From assembly GCA_004431415.1 (NCBI GenBank), contig QPMI01000416.1, positions 310,001-374,000 on the forward strand: 64,000 nucleotides of DNA, given 5' to 3'. The translations under genes and the position numbers were made by a program. Each line of letters begins with the position of its first letter. The stretch's first letter is position 1. This document shows positions 9,167-17,805 of this stretch, piece after piece. The notes beneath the pieces were generated by a model that ran no database searches, was not told where the DNA came from, and saw only the letters and a program-made list of their open reading frames with translations. The DNA is from Cyanophora paradoxa (lineage: Eukaryota; Glaucocystophyceae; Cyanophorales; Cyanophoraceae).

Positions 9167-9216
9167 TAAGTGGTAAAAGAAGATGTAACAGGTTAATTTA
9201 TAGTATTTAAGTGTGG

Positions 9217-9569
9217 TGTAACAGGTGTAACAGGTTCTCCCCAAAGTTCCAAGCCGCCGACCTCCTCCTAGGGGAAAGTTTGGGATGAACCTGTTACACC
9301 TGTTACACATACCATTTTCAGTAAGAACCCATTAAAATAACATAATCTCAGTCTTAAAATAACATAATATACCATAAGTAATACTACGTTATCTTTATTG
9401 TATTATACGCTCCGCCTCCCACACAGCACAGGCGCAGCCGAGGCAGCTTGTCTGACGACTTATAGTTGTTTACATTGTAACGGGTGTAACAGGTCAATCC
9501 CAAAGTTCCAAACCGCCGACCTCCTCCTAGGGGAAAGTTTGGGATGAACCTGTTACACCTGTTACACAT
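9217..9569. repeat. Two copies of a long hairpin repeat in the viral noncoding region
   Basis: Copy one has perfect 21-bp arms at 9217-9237 (tgtaacaggtgtaacaggtt...) and 9287-9307, enclosing a 49-bp loop with a GC-rich core (ccgccgacctcctcctaggg) and a smaller inner inverted repeat. Copy two (about 9483-9569) repeats the core and right arm almost exactly, with a slightly altered left arm. The arms contain direct TGTAACAGG iterons. No gene fits. Possible roles are replication origin, integrase or Rep binding site, or regulatory RNA. Confidence 0.85.
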
Positions 9570-9752
9570 AGGAAATACCATTATAATAACAGAAGATCTA
9601 TATAGAATACTAACTTATCTTTCTTATAATACACGCTCCACGCTCCTTACAGCACAGGCGCAGCCGAGGCAGCTTGTCTGACGACTTGTAGCTGTTTACA
9701 ACGGCGCCATATGCGCTCCATAGGCGCAGCCAAGGCAGCTTGTCTGACGACT
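9427..9752. repeat. Three direct repeats of a 30-34 bp unit
   Basis: The unit ggcgcagccgaggcagcttg followed by tctgacgact occurs at about 9427-9460, 9653-9686 and 9722-9752 (the third with one change). Together with the hairpins it makes a roughly 230-260 bp tandem arrangement between the SpeD-like gene and the element end. The rest of 9170-9937 is AT-rich and I see no gene in it. Confidence 0.85.
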
Positions 9753-9937
9753 CATCATCGCATTATATCCAGCGGCACGCTAAGCTTGCCTTGCGCAAGC
9801 GCAAAGAACATTTTTTTATTTTTCGTTGGAATTCCATTATAATTTCATACATATTTCTTGTATAATTAAATACATATTTTTCATTAAATGCATACCCATA
9901 TTATTTCCATATCATTATACACGATAATGCGTAATAT

Positions 9938-10236
9938 CACACATAGAGAAAGCCCGCGTTTTATCAGGAGGCGTGATATAATTTAACTAAGTTTAAAATC
10001 CACCTCAAATACAAGTGATTACGAGAGATAGAGGTGAAATACATCGGAGATACGAGTAAATTAAATAACAGTAAGGGTTTGGATAGTAATTTATAAGAAA
10101 TACGCACATAAAAGACAAGAATAAAGGATAAAATACACATAAATTATCGTTAAATATGCAATAAATATAGGTAAAATATAAACAAAATATAATTAAACTT
10201 TGCCGAGGGATAAAACGCGGGCTTTCTCTATGTGTG
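9938..10236. repeat. Perfect 28-bp inverted repeat closing the viral element
   Basis: The 28 bp at 9938-9965 (starting cacacatagagaaagcccgc) recur exactly in reverse complement at 10209-10236. Between them lie 243 bp of AT-rich sequence without a convincing gene. The outer edge of the right arm falls within 2 bp of the start of the duplicated host exon at 10235, so it marks the element-host junction. It could be a folded-back terminal repeat, a hairpin-type end, or a small nested element. Confidence 0.9.
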
Positions 10237-10817
10237 TAGACGGCTACGGCCCAGCGCGAAGCGACAACAAAATACCTCGAGTGCTCGCTCGGGTCATCGC
10301 GAGAATCGAAGTCGAATTCCCTTCGCGTCACGCTGTAACCCCAAGACGCCACGAGAACAGGCAACGTGGGGATAACAATGACGCAGAGGTGCAACGCGAA
10401 AGACATTATGTCAAGCTTCCATAGACGGGGGCTGGTCGCGTAGGTCAGGAACTTGTCTTGCGTGGTTTCGTAGCGTGGTACCGGCGGCGGCTGCGTTTGC
10501 CTCACCGGATCCATGTTAGCTGCGTCCCGCATCTCCCTCTCTTGCTTCGACTTCTGCTGCTCCTTTTCGAGAGCTTCCTTTCTCTGCTCCTCGGACAACA
10601 GAGGCTGGTCCGGATCCTCGTCATTCCGGTTTAGACCAATGAGCAGGGCCTCCACGCGCTGAGCATGCTGAATGCCGGACTCGCGCTCCGCTTGACGCTC
10701 TTTGCGCTTCGCATCTCGCTGCATGCTATCGAGGCAGAGGCTGACATCGATGAGCAAGAACAGCCGTGTCGTATCGCACATGCTCGCGAAGCGCTCCACC
10801 TGCAAGTTAAACCAGTA
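10235..10817 (-). pseudogene. Truncated copy of the host membrane-protein exon
   Basis: These 583 bp match 20084-20666 without any difference I could find and in the same orientation. In the complete copy the segment is the 3' part of an exon of the membrane-protein gene (LQVERFASMCDTTRLFLLID to the end of the exon). Here it lacks the upstream part of the exon and the last 11 bases plus the splice donor, so it cannot be spliced normally. One edge is the viral inverted repeat; the other, at 10818, switches abruptly to unrelated AT-rich host DNA. Identity over the full length indicates a recent duplication or an assembly artefact. Confidence 0.85.
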
Positions 10818-12305
10818 GTGCGAATATTAATATCGCACTTACAAGCATCGAATTACAATTCATGCGCGTATCACGCTCAGACAGAGACTGCAGCTGGAAT
10901 CTGCTGCGCATGCCAGACTGCTGGATCCGATGATCCAGAGTTTGCAAGGATATTCGCGAGACCGACTTATATTAATTACTCGGCATATGCATCGATATCA
11001 GAAGGCTTCAAAAACAATTATTAAATTTATAAATGGGGGGGTGCGGGGGGGCTTGCCCCCCTGCTTGTTATTTTCCTGTACTACCGCCGCAGCATCAGCT
11101 GCAGCCGCCGCGCCGCTACCGGTACTGAGTACCGGACCGGTATAGTACGGTACCGGTACTACTAGTAGTCCGGTACCGGTAGCTCCCAGAGCTCCCACCG
11201 CCTCTCGGTACTGTGGTTTACGTAACGGCTGGCGTCGGCCGCGTCGTAAGAAGACTCGTGAGTCGTCACTGACTCGTCAGTCGTAACCGAGCGGGGGACC
11301 GGATCGGACCGGGGTCCGGGGGACCGGCGGGGGTCCAACTCGTCCGAGCCTAGGAGGCTGCCAAGGCTCGAAGGAGGGACCGGTACCGGCAGCAGGGGCC
11401 GGGTACCGGATACTACCGGTAGTACTAGTACCGCAGTAGTACGGTACCGGGAATTTCGAAGTCGATTTTTTATCGGCGGAAAGTCGACGTCGGCGGCCCT
11501 GGGGCCCAGGCTGGGGGGCCAGTGGGGGCCGGGCCCGGGGGCCCGGCGGCCCGGCCCGGGCCGCCCGGCCGGGCGGACTCCGGGAGAGTCGCCGCCGACT
11601 CGCGATCGCCGGATCCGGAGACTCGAATTCCGATGATCCGATCGGGCGACCGTCCGACGGTCGGACGGGCGGACGGGCCCCGGGACCGTGACGGCCCGCC
11701 CCGGGCGGCCGGCCGCGGGCCCCGGCCCCCGGCCCCGACCCCGGCCCCGGGCCCCGGGCCGTGGCGGCGCGTCCCGTTCTGCCCGTCAAAACTCGCACCG
11801 GAATAATGCGTTTCGAAAAATTTTGGCTGCTGAGGGGGACAGCACTTTTCGTAGCGTGTTGATATTAATGCGGTCCTAAATTAATGCGTTTTAATTTCAT
11901 TGCAGAAAACGCATTAATTAGGTACCGCATTACTTAATTATAAGTGCGCGCATTACTTAAGTGTTTTACGGTACTAGTAGTACTGCGGGGCCAGTGCGCC
12001 GGCGGGGCACTGCGAGCCGCCGGCCCGGCGCCGGGCCCAGTGCGGGGCAGCGGCCCGGCCGCGGCAGCCGAAGGCCCGAAGCTGGAAAAGCCTGGAATAC
12101 TGGTAACCACTGCTAACCGTTGAACCAGTGGTAAGCGGCTCGAGCTCGGCGCTCGCTCCCTGTCTACCGTGGTACTGTATAGCAGCCTATATATATTAGT
12201 AGTCGCCGGCCTTAATTGCGCTTGATCCGACTGTCGTGCGGGTCGACATCCGACGGGGGCGGTCCGCGGCACACTGCGGCAGGTTCCAACGTTAACGTCG
12301 CCAAG
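10818..12305. other. Intergenic host DNA, no supported gene
   Basis: The first 200 bp are AT-rich, including a G-run motif (gggggggtgcggggggg then cttgcccccctgc at about 11034-11064). From 11.1 to 11.8 kb the sequence is low-complexity, full of GGTACC/ACCGGT and ACTAGT words and then almost pure GC. Long ORFs here are rich in Arg, Gly and Pro, lack splice context and are composition artefacts. No RNA gene is recognised. Confidence 0.6.
11867..11931. repeat. Hairpin-forming inverted repeat, possible MITE remnant
   Basis: Arms of 26 bp at 11867-11892 (aatgcggtcctaaattaatg...) and 11906-11931 are complementary apart from two positions, with a 13-bp loop. Further AATGCG/CGCATT words flank it on both sides (11803-11815, 11945-11957), so it may be the centre of a longer fold-back element. 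Confidence 0.7.
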
Positions 12306-12880
12306 ATGGGTGCTGCGCAGGCCAAGTGTTACACCAGCTCCGACTGCTCTGGAACCGAAGCCTTCAAGTCGGACAGGTGGCCGCCGTCCACTGGCCCGGG
12401 CGGCCGGGCCACGCGGGCGCCACGCCGCGATCCAACGAACGATTCCTGATGCATGAGGACGCGCGCGCGCGCGCAGCGATGGAAACGTGGTATCTGTCTG
12501 CTCGAATCCAGCGTACGCGTCCGGAATTGAGAAGGGCGACAAGACGTCGACGTGCATCGCAGCAAAGCTGCTGTGCTACAACTCAACGTCCGTACTCTTG
12601 TCGTGCCGTGCATTAGAGCTCATATCTATACTATGATATGCATCATGGCCGCGGCCGGGCGTGTACATATATGCATACGTCTATCTATCTATCTATATGT
12701 AGATATACGAAGAGATCGTGCTCCGGGCCCGGGCCTCCAAGGCTCGCTTTACAAAGTTAATCCGATCATGCCATGATGATCACGATATCGCGATCGATGA
12801 TCTATGCGTACGTGCGCAGAGACTGCTCAGGCATCCCAACGATTGGAAAGGACGCTGCTGGCAAGGCCGTCACCGCATAG
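12306..12880 (+). CDS. Cysteine-rich tandem-array gene, unit 1
   Basis: The first of about six similar units. A possible first exon begins at ATG 12306 (MGAAQAKCYTSSDCSGTEAF). A middle exon at about 12509-12620 encodes a stretch with TCIAAKLLCYNS. The last exon, 12820-12880, starts after a GCGCAG acceptor and encodes DCSGIPTIGKDAAGKAVTA then TAG. That terminal exon is nearly the same in units 2-4, each ending in its own stop, which supports separate small genes rather than one long protein. The function is unknown; the spaced cysteines suggest a secreted, disulphide-bonded protein. No signal peptide exon could be fixed. Confidence 0.5.
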
Positions 12881-12989
12881 TGCGCGCGCGCCCTCTAGAG
12901 CTAGAATTGACGAAGTCTTTTCGATAATTCAGGACGTTGACGAATATATTGATAATGTGATTTCATTTATCAATCCGATCTTTGAAAGC

Positions 12990-13406
12990 AATCATTCCAA
13001 CGTTCGCGTCCGCAGTCAACCCGACGGGGTCTCTATTGACGAAGCGATCCGTCAGTGTCCTGTGCGTTTTGATGGCGTCTCCGTGAATTGCGCTCCTCTA
13101 GATTTCTGCTGTTTTTTGCGGAATTCGAACTCATCGGGCGTTTTTCGTATGCCCGGATGACGTTTAGAACGGCACCCTGAGCTACAAGAACGGCGGCGAC
13201 AAGGACCAATGTCATTCCGCCCTAAAGTATGATGACTATCTGCTCTGCTACAACTCAGCGTCAGTGTCCCAATTGCATGTATGGCTCTTCAAGGTGATCA
13301 CGATGCGCTCACATCGGCCTGGGCTCGCAGAGACTGCTCTGGCACCCCAACGATTGGAAAGGATGCTGCAGGCAACCCTGTCACCGAATTGTGCGCGACA
13401 CCCTAG
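12990..13406 (+). CDS. Cysteine-rich tandem-array gene, unit 2
   Basis: Three exons are clear. Exon A ends at 13061 (SQPDGVSIDEAIRQCPV, donor GTGCGT). Exon B, 13168-13293, follows a TTTAG acceptor (NGTLSYKNGGDKDQCHSAL then DDYLLCYNS). Exon C, 13331-13406, follows CTCGCAG (DCSGTPTIGKDAAGNPVTEL, then TAG). The same A-B-C order recurs in units 3 and 4. Exon A must be preceded by a start exon I cannot place; the stretch at 12904-12990 is open in this frame. No known domain is recognised. Confidence 0.55.
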
Positions 13407-13570
13407 CCTCTGATCATGATACATTTCTTGCAGAGCGTTAACGAGTACAATCTATCGTAATTTAAAAAGATTCATGATCAATCTTAGATTCAATCTTTTC
13501 TAATCAGAGAATCATGTTCGCATGCGCAGTTGGCCAATGAGCTTAAAGCAGATTTGGCCGATATCTACAG

Positions 13571-14007
13571 CTAATGACACAGCGATCAGACAATGTCCTG
13601 TGCGTGTTCAGTGAACGTTGCGCCAAGTACTATCTATAGTGTTGCGCGGAACTTACGCATACGCTGCTGCATGATCTGTAGATTGGAACCGTGAGCTACA
13701 AGAACGCTGACCTCGACCCCAACGACTCCACAGTCAGCAATACATGCCAAGCAGTCCCCAAGTACATGGCTTGCCACAAAAGTCTGGATTGCGCGAGCAC
13801 GGGAGACGACATCACCTATGTTTTCGGATCGCTCGAACGGAATCCGGAGCTGAACTTCTGCCCGCGGATACGCTAAGCATCCGTGACGTGAACGGAACGA
13901 CCGCGGGGACATGCCATCGCTCGGCCCTCCTCTGCTTCCGCGACGGGCAGTGCAAAGACACCCCAACGGTCGCGAAGGGCAGCGCGGGAAACATCCTCAG
14001 CAAATAG
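13571..14007 (+). CDS. Cysteine-rich tandem-array gene, unit 3
   Basis: Exon A (13571-13599) is short and keeps TAIRQCPV with a GTGCGT donor. Exon B starts at 13682 (IGTVSYKNADLDPNDS, then CHKSLDCASTGDDITYVFG). Exon C ends at the TAG at 14005-14007 (CHRSALLCFRDGQCKDTPTV...). Exons B and C are in different frames with no obvious intron between about 13830 and 13880, so a short intron, an indel or pseudogenisation is possible here. Confidence 0.5.
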
Positions 14008-14059
14008 TACGCGAGCCCTCCCGCGGCCGCGATGGTGGTAGCGCTGTTGTGATGAACTG

Positions 14060-14658
14060 GAGGAAACCGTGCAGCCAAATCGCGGGGATGTCGAACGACC
14101 AGGTCTGGGCGCGCTGTCCGGTGAGTCCGTACGCGTGCTCATACATATGCATGCACATATGCATGCAATCGATCGCCATATTTTGTCGTTGTTTATAAAT
14201 ATAGCGATCTCACGTACATCCTTCGAATTCGTAATCTTAAGCATCTTGCATTGCACAGCTTGGCACAACGGCGTACATGAACGGTTACGAACCCTACGAC
14301 TGGTGTACGCGCGCCAAGGGCACTATCGAGTGTCACAAGAGCATCGATTGCACGAGCTCGGGAGGCGATGTAACCTACATTTATGGGGACCGAGATACCG
14401 ACGCGTGCGCTCCTACTGAAATCTCATGCTCGCGCTCTGACCTTCGTTGTCGTGCTCGCTGATCGTGAGATGCTTCGGCATGGCCGCGCGCGGGTTGCAA
14501 TTATTTGCAGCGCGCGATGCCCAGGACCCTCGGCTAGCTGGAAATTCATGGGCTCGGATGGGTGCAACAAAGCGGCCCTCCTCTGCTATTCCGGCCGCGA
14601 TTGCACGGGCACTGCAACGGTTGGAAGAACTCCTGAAGGATCCGTTCACAAAGCTTAG
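14060..14658 (+). CDS. Cysteine-rich tandem-array gene, unit 4
   Basis: Exon A ends at 14120 (CSQIAGMSNDQVWARCPV family motif, donor GTGAGT). Exon B starts at 14259 (GTIECHKSIDCTSSGGDVTY). Exon C ends at TAG 14656-14658 (CNKAALLCYSGRDCTGTATV). It is the best preserved unit and the clearest template for the family: A = W.RCPV, B = CHKS.DC..S.DDVTY.(F/Y)G, C = C..(A/S)LLC...DC.GT.TVG. The exon B-C phase could not be settled. Confidence 0.5.
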
Positions 14659-14879
14659 TACGTTAACGTTCGGAATCCCAATATTAATCAACTTTGTATT
14701 CAAGCTCATCGTCGAAATTAACACTACGGGCGCAGTTACTTGTATGGCCATTCCGACAAAACAATCTACGAGAAATGCCCTACAGGGTACCTAACAGTGA
14801 TCATGATTTCGATATGCATGCCACCATTGTTCCAGAGAATATTAATTGCACAGCGGCGCCGGCCCGCCTGATCCGGACC

Positions 14880-15264
14880 GCTCGCCATCTTTTTGAAACG
14901 GTCGACAGGACGCTGTCCTTCATGAGAGCACCGGGTGAATTCACTTGGTACGGAGACACCTCGGTATATCAGTCAAACGGGTGCTCCAATTCAGTCAAGG
15001 GGGGGAAGTGCTTTGAGGTTGGTTCAGACTCCATGGCTAGATCTTCAGATTTGCTTTCCCGTGTGCTCTCCAATTGCAAGTCCACTGATGAATGCTAAAA
15101 CTGTGCCTCGCCACGATCAGAGCTTGGACTGCACGTCGTCCGATCCAAGTGAGAAAGACGTGACCTTCGCTTTCGATGCGGCGTCTTGCCCGAAGTCCGC
15201 CGCGTCCTTCTTGCCCCTTTCGGGCGGTATGCCTCCGACATACGATGCACCCCTGCGAAACTGA
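14880..15264 (+). CDS. Cysteine-rich tandem-array gene, unit 5 (divergent)
   Basis: An open stretch at about 14880-15030 encodes GEFTWYGDTSVYQSNGCSNS, a segment not seen in the other units. At 15090-15264 a B-type exon follows (HDQSLDCTSSDPSEKDVTFA and AASCPKSAASFLP, ending in TGA at 15264). A C-type exon was not found, so this unit may be truncated, fused to unit 6, or a diverged paralogue. Confidence 0.4.
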
Positions 15265-15589
15265 CGTGTTACGCCGACACGTACGCGCTTGCGTAATTAA
15301 TTATAATTAGCCGGCGGGCCGGGGCTCACACCTTGTGAACAGCTAGCTAGCGCTACTAAGTGATCATCGGATCATTGATTTCGCCACTGCGGCAGATATT
15401 GTGGCACGCCACTCGGAGTCGGGAAAGACTCGTCAGGCCAACCAGTCGACAAATAGTACGTTCGTTCCGCACCGTTTTCTCCCGGCCGCGGGTCCTCATC
15501 CGCATGCGCACGCGCAAGCGCGGTCTAGCCATAGGAAACCTTTTCTTAAGTAAAACATTTGATATATATAATCAATCGTAATGAAATGC

Positions 15590-16211
15590 GTGCCATGATA
15601 TCGATGTGCGCACGCAGTCAACCGGAGGGCGTCACGAACGAGCAGGCCTGGGCGCGCTGTCCGGTGCGCACGTGCACGCATGTGCATGTAAACTTACACG
15701 TGCAATTAAATCTTATATTTTCTGTTCAATGTACTTGCCAGGCTTGTACTACAAATGACACGCTCATTAAAAATTCCGGTCCGTAGGGCGGCACATTGTC
15801 AGTCAAGGAAACGGGCGGTCAGTGTAACTCAAACATTCACGTTGGCTACGCCTGGTAATTATATATATACGTATTCATGTTCAGCGATATATCATGGATA
15901 AGGTTATAATGCAGCTGTGCATGCGCAGCTACTCAGATGAACGGTGCTACTCTACCCCGACGTACGTCTTTGACAGGGCCAATTGCCCTTCAAACACAGC
16001 TGCCGTGCGTATACGGATCCAGGATCTCATGGCCACCTATATTGAGGCTTGCTACTTCAACGCTGAAGCTTCAACTAATCTTTGCATGCTTCAGAGCAAA
16101 CAAGGCTATTATGCTTGCACACCCAAATCGCAGTGGAACCTACTAGACGAAGACGTCAATGTCGCCGAGGAGGAATTCGAGGTCGGCTGCACTCCCTCGC
16201 GCACACCGTGA
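15590..16211 (+). CDS. Cysteine-rich tandem-array gene, unit 6
   Basis: Exon A at about 15590-15663 carries SQPEGVTNEQAWARCPV with a GTGCGC donor. A B-type fragment at about 15787-15855 reads GGTLSVKETGGQCNSNIHVG. A long final exon at about 15895-16211 encodes SYSDERCYSTPTYVFDRANC and a cysteine-containing tail unlike exon C of the other units, ending in TGA. The extended tail makes this the most divergent member. Confidence 0.5.
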
Positions 16212-17805
16212 CTTCTCTCGAGCCACTGAATATTAATACGGGAGTGCACGGCGCGTGTCACAGTGTGTGCAGGATCCGGCCTTGGCGGATACCGATGTCG
16301 ACGGCGAGCTCGAGGGCCTCGACAACCTTTGCTTCGAGGCCAGCCCCGAGGTACCCACGATCGCCCTCTAGCGCGTGAATTTGTCTACCCCAGTTTCAAG
16401 TTTAGCTCACTGGACCTGCGCGAACGCTGCGGTATACATAGACCGCCGGGGAGCTGGTCGGCATTCTGGAAGCCTCCTGATCATGAGCCGATGACGACAT
16501 TGACAAATGCCAAATGGCGAAGTAAATTCCAAATCAAATACCCGCTCTAGATCTATTTTTCAGAACCAGCATCCGACTCGGCGAACACTTTCAAACATCC
16601 GAGTTTCGACTGTGAATTCGAAACTCTGAGAATGAGAAGAGAATTCGAATTTTCGAAGGGGGGGGCGGGAGTCCGCGGTTGTACGGGAGTGGCGGGCCAG
16701 AGGGCGTGCGGGGATTAATTTATAAGCAATTGTTCAAGTCATCACTGAGTCAAGCGCTAGCTTCGCCCAGGCCACCGCCCTTTCTCACTTCTCTCGGAAA
16801 TCACAAGCAGGGGGCAAGCGCTAGCCCCCCGCACCCCCGCCCACCGTGGCCCACCGATGTACGTATGTGATGGAGTCGGGCGGCTGCGGCCGCGATCGGT
16901 CGGCCCGGCCGCCCGGGTCGCGATCGGGCCGCCGGACCGCCCGCAGCCACCGCCTCCTGCGGAGAGCTTCAGAAAAGGGTACACGAAATCGGGGGAGAAG
17001 GGGGTACGGGCTCACGGCAATGGCAGGTCCGAGGGCGGCGGCGGCGGCAGCCGAATCTGGTGACCCTGAGGCGTATGCCCCCGTGGCTCCGGCCACGAGG
17101 GCCGATGCAGCCTTAGCCAGCCAGAGCCCGGCCTGCATTTGGCGGGGTACGTCGCACAAGGAAGGGCGCGGTGCTGGTGTGGGTACACCGCCCGGACAGC
17201 TAGGATCGGGGCGCGGGCGAGGACATCGAAACGGACCATGGCCGCTGGATCAGAGAATCGCACGCCGAGACGGGGCGGAGGGCTGCGCAGGGTCGACGCG
17301 CCGTTCGGGCTGCATGCTAGCGCTAGCTATGTATATATATATATATATATGCTGTGTGCCCTCCACTCGAACCCCCCCCCCCTCTCCCTCCCCGCTCCGC
17401 GGCCGGTTGCCGCTCCCCTGCCTAGGCCTGTCAGAGTCGGTGCGCAGGCCCAGTGAAATATTTCTTGATCACATCATAATCATGAAACAGATATATATTT
17501 AGTTCTAGCTATAGATCTTGCAATTGATCATGAGGCCAATGAGTCAAGCGGGCGACTCAGTGATAATCGATATCAATAATTTTACACCAAGCCGCTAGCG
17601 CTGAGCTCCATCTTTGACACGCTAGTTCGTTTGGCAGGATATTGATATCGATATTTATCTCAAGACATTTTCTAGTTCTATCCGACATCGGTGATCCGAT
17701 GCATTTCATCGATATCCGCTATAACTATATAAAGCAGCTTGCACGATCCGGCTCACAGCTACAGCAGCTTGCATATGCTCCGCTGCAGGCCACGGCATTG
17801 TATAA
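16212..17805. other. No supported gene
   Basis: Mixed sequence with GC-rich low-complexity patches (16.65-17.3 kb), a G-run/C-run pair (gggggggcggg near 16660 and gccccccgcacccccgccc near 16825), a TA dinucleotide run near 17335 and a C run near 17372. ORFs are Arg/Gly/Pro-rich and I see no coherent exon series. Confidence 0.5.

Larger units (their letters stand above)
1..10236. mobile_element. Integrated polinton-like/Maverick-type viral element (right part)
   Basis: Seen: this block is AT-rich, intronless and gene-dense, unlike the GC-rich, intron-rich DNA after it. It holds fibre-like genes, a C1q-like gene, a patatin-like lipase, a DD35E integrase and a SpeD-like decarboxylase. It ends at about 10,236 in a 28-bp inverted repeat that touches a truncated host exon. 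Known: rve-type integrases are carried by Maverick/Polintons, mavirus-type virophages and some polinton-like viruses; fibre, C1q and lipase genes occur in algal dsDNA viruses. Inferred: an endogenous element whose left end, capsid and replication genes lie outside the window or were lost. Frame breaks in two genes suggest decay, although sequencing error could mimic this. A larger integrated algal virus is the main alternative. Confidence 0.75.

Noticed and set aside
9401-9760. tRNA or other structured RNA gene
   Set aside because: The hairpins do not fit a cloverleaf and no A/B box pair is visible; the region is better described as repeats.
10005-10234. C-terminal extension of the truncated exon copy into viral DNA
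   Set aside because: The frame merely reads through the inverted repeat and AT-rich filler; the resulting tail is junk-like and the exon lacks its splice donor.
11277-11806. Overlapping 173- and 94-residue ORFs
   Set aside because: Nearly pure GC low-complexity sequence; both strands are open and neither shows protein-like composition or splice context.
16846-17502. 218-residue + strand ORF
   Set aside because: It ends in runs derived from a TA microsatellite and a C run; there is no motif and several frames are open at once.
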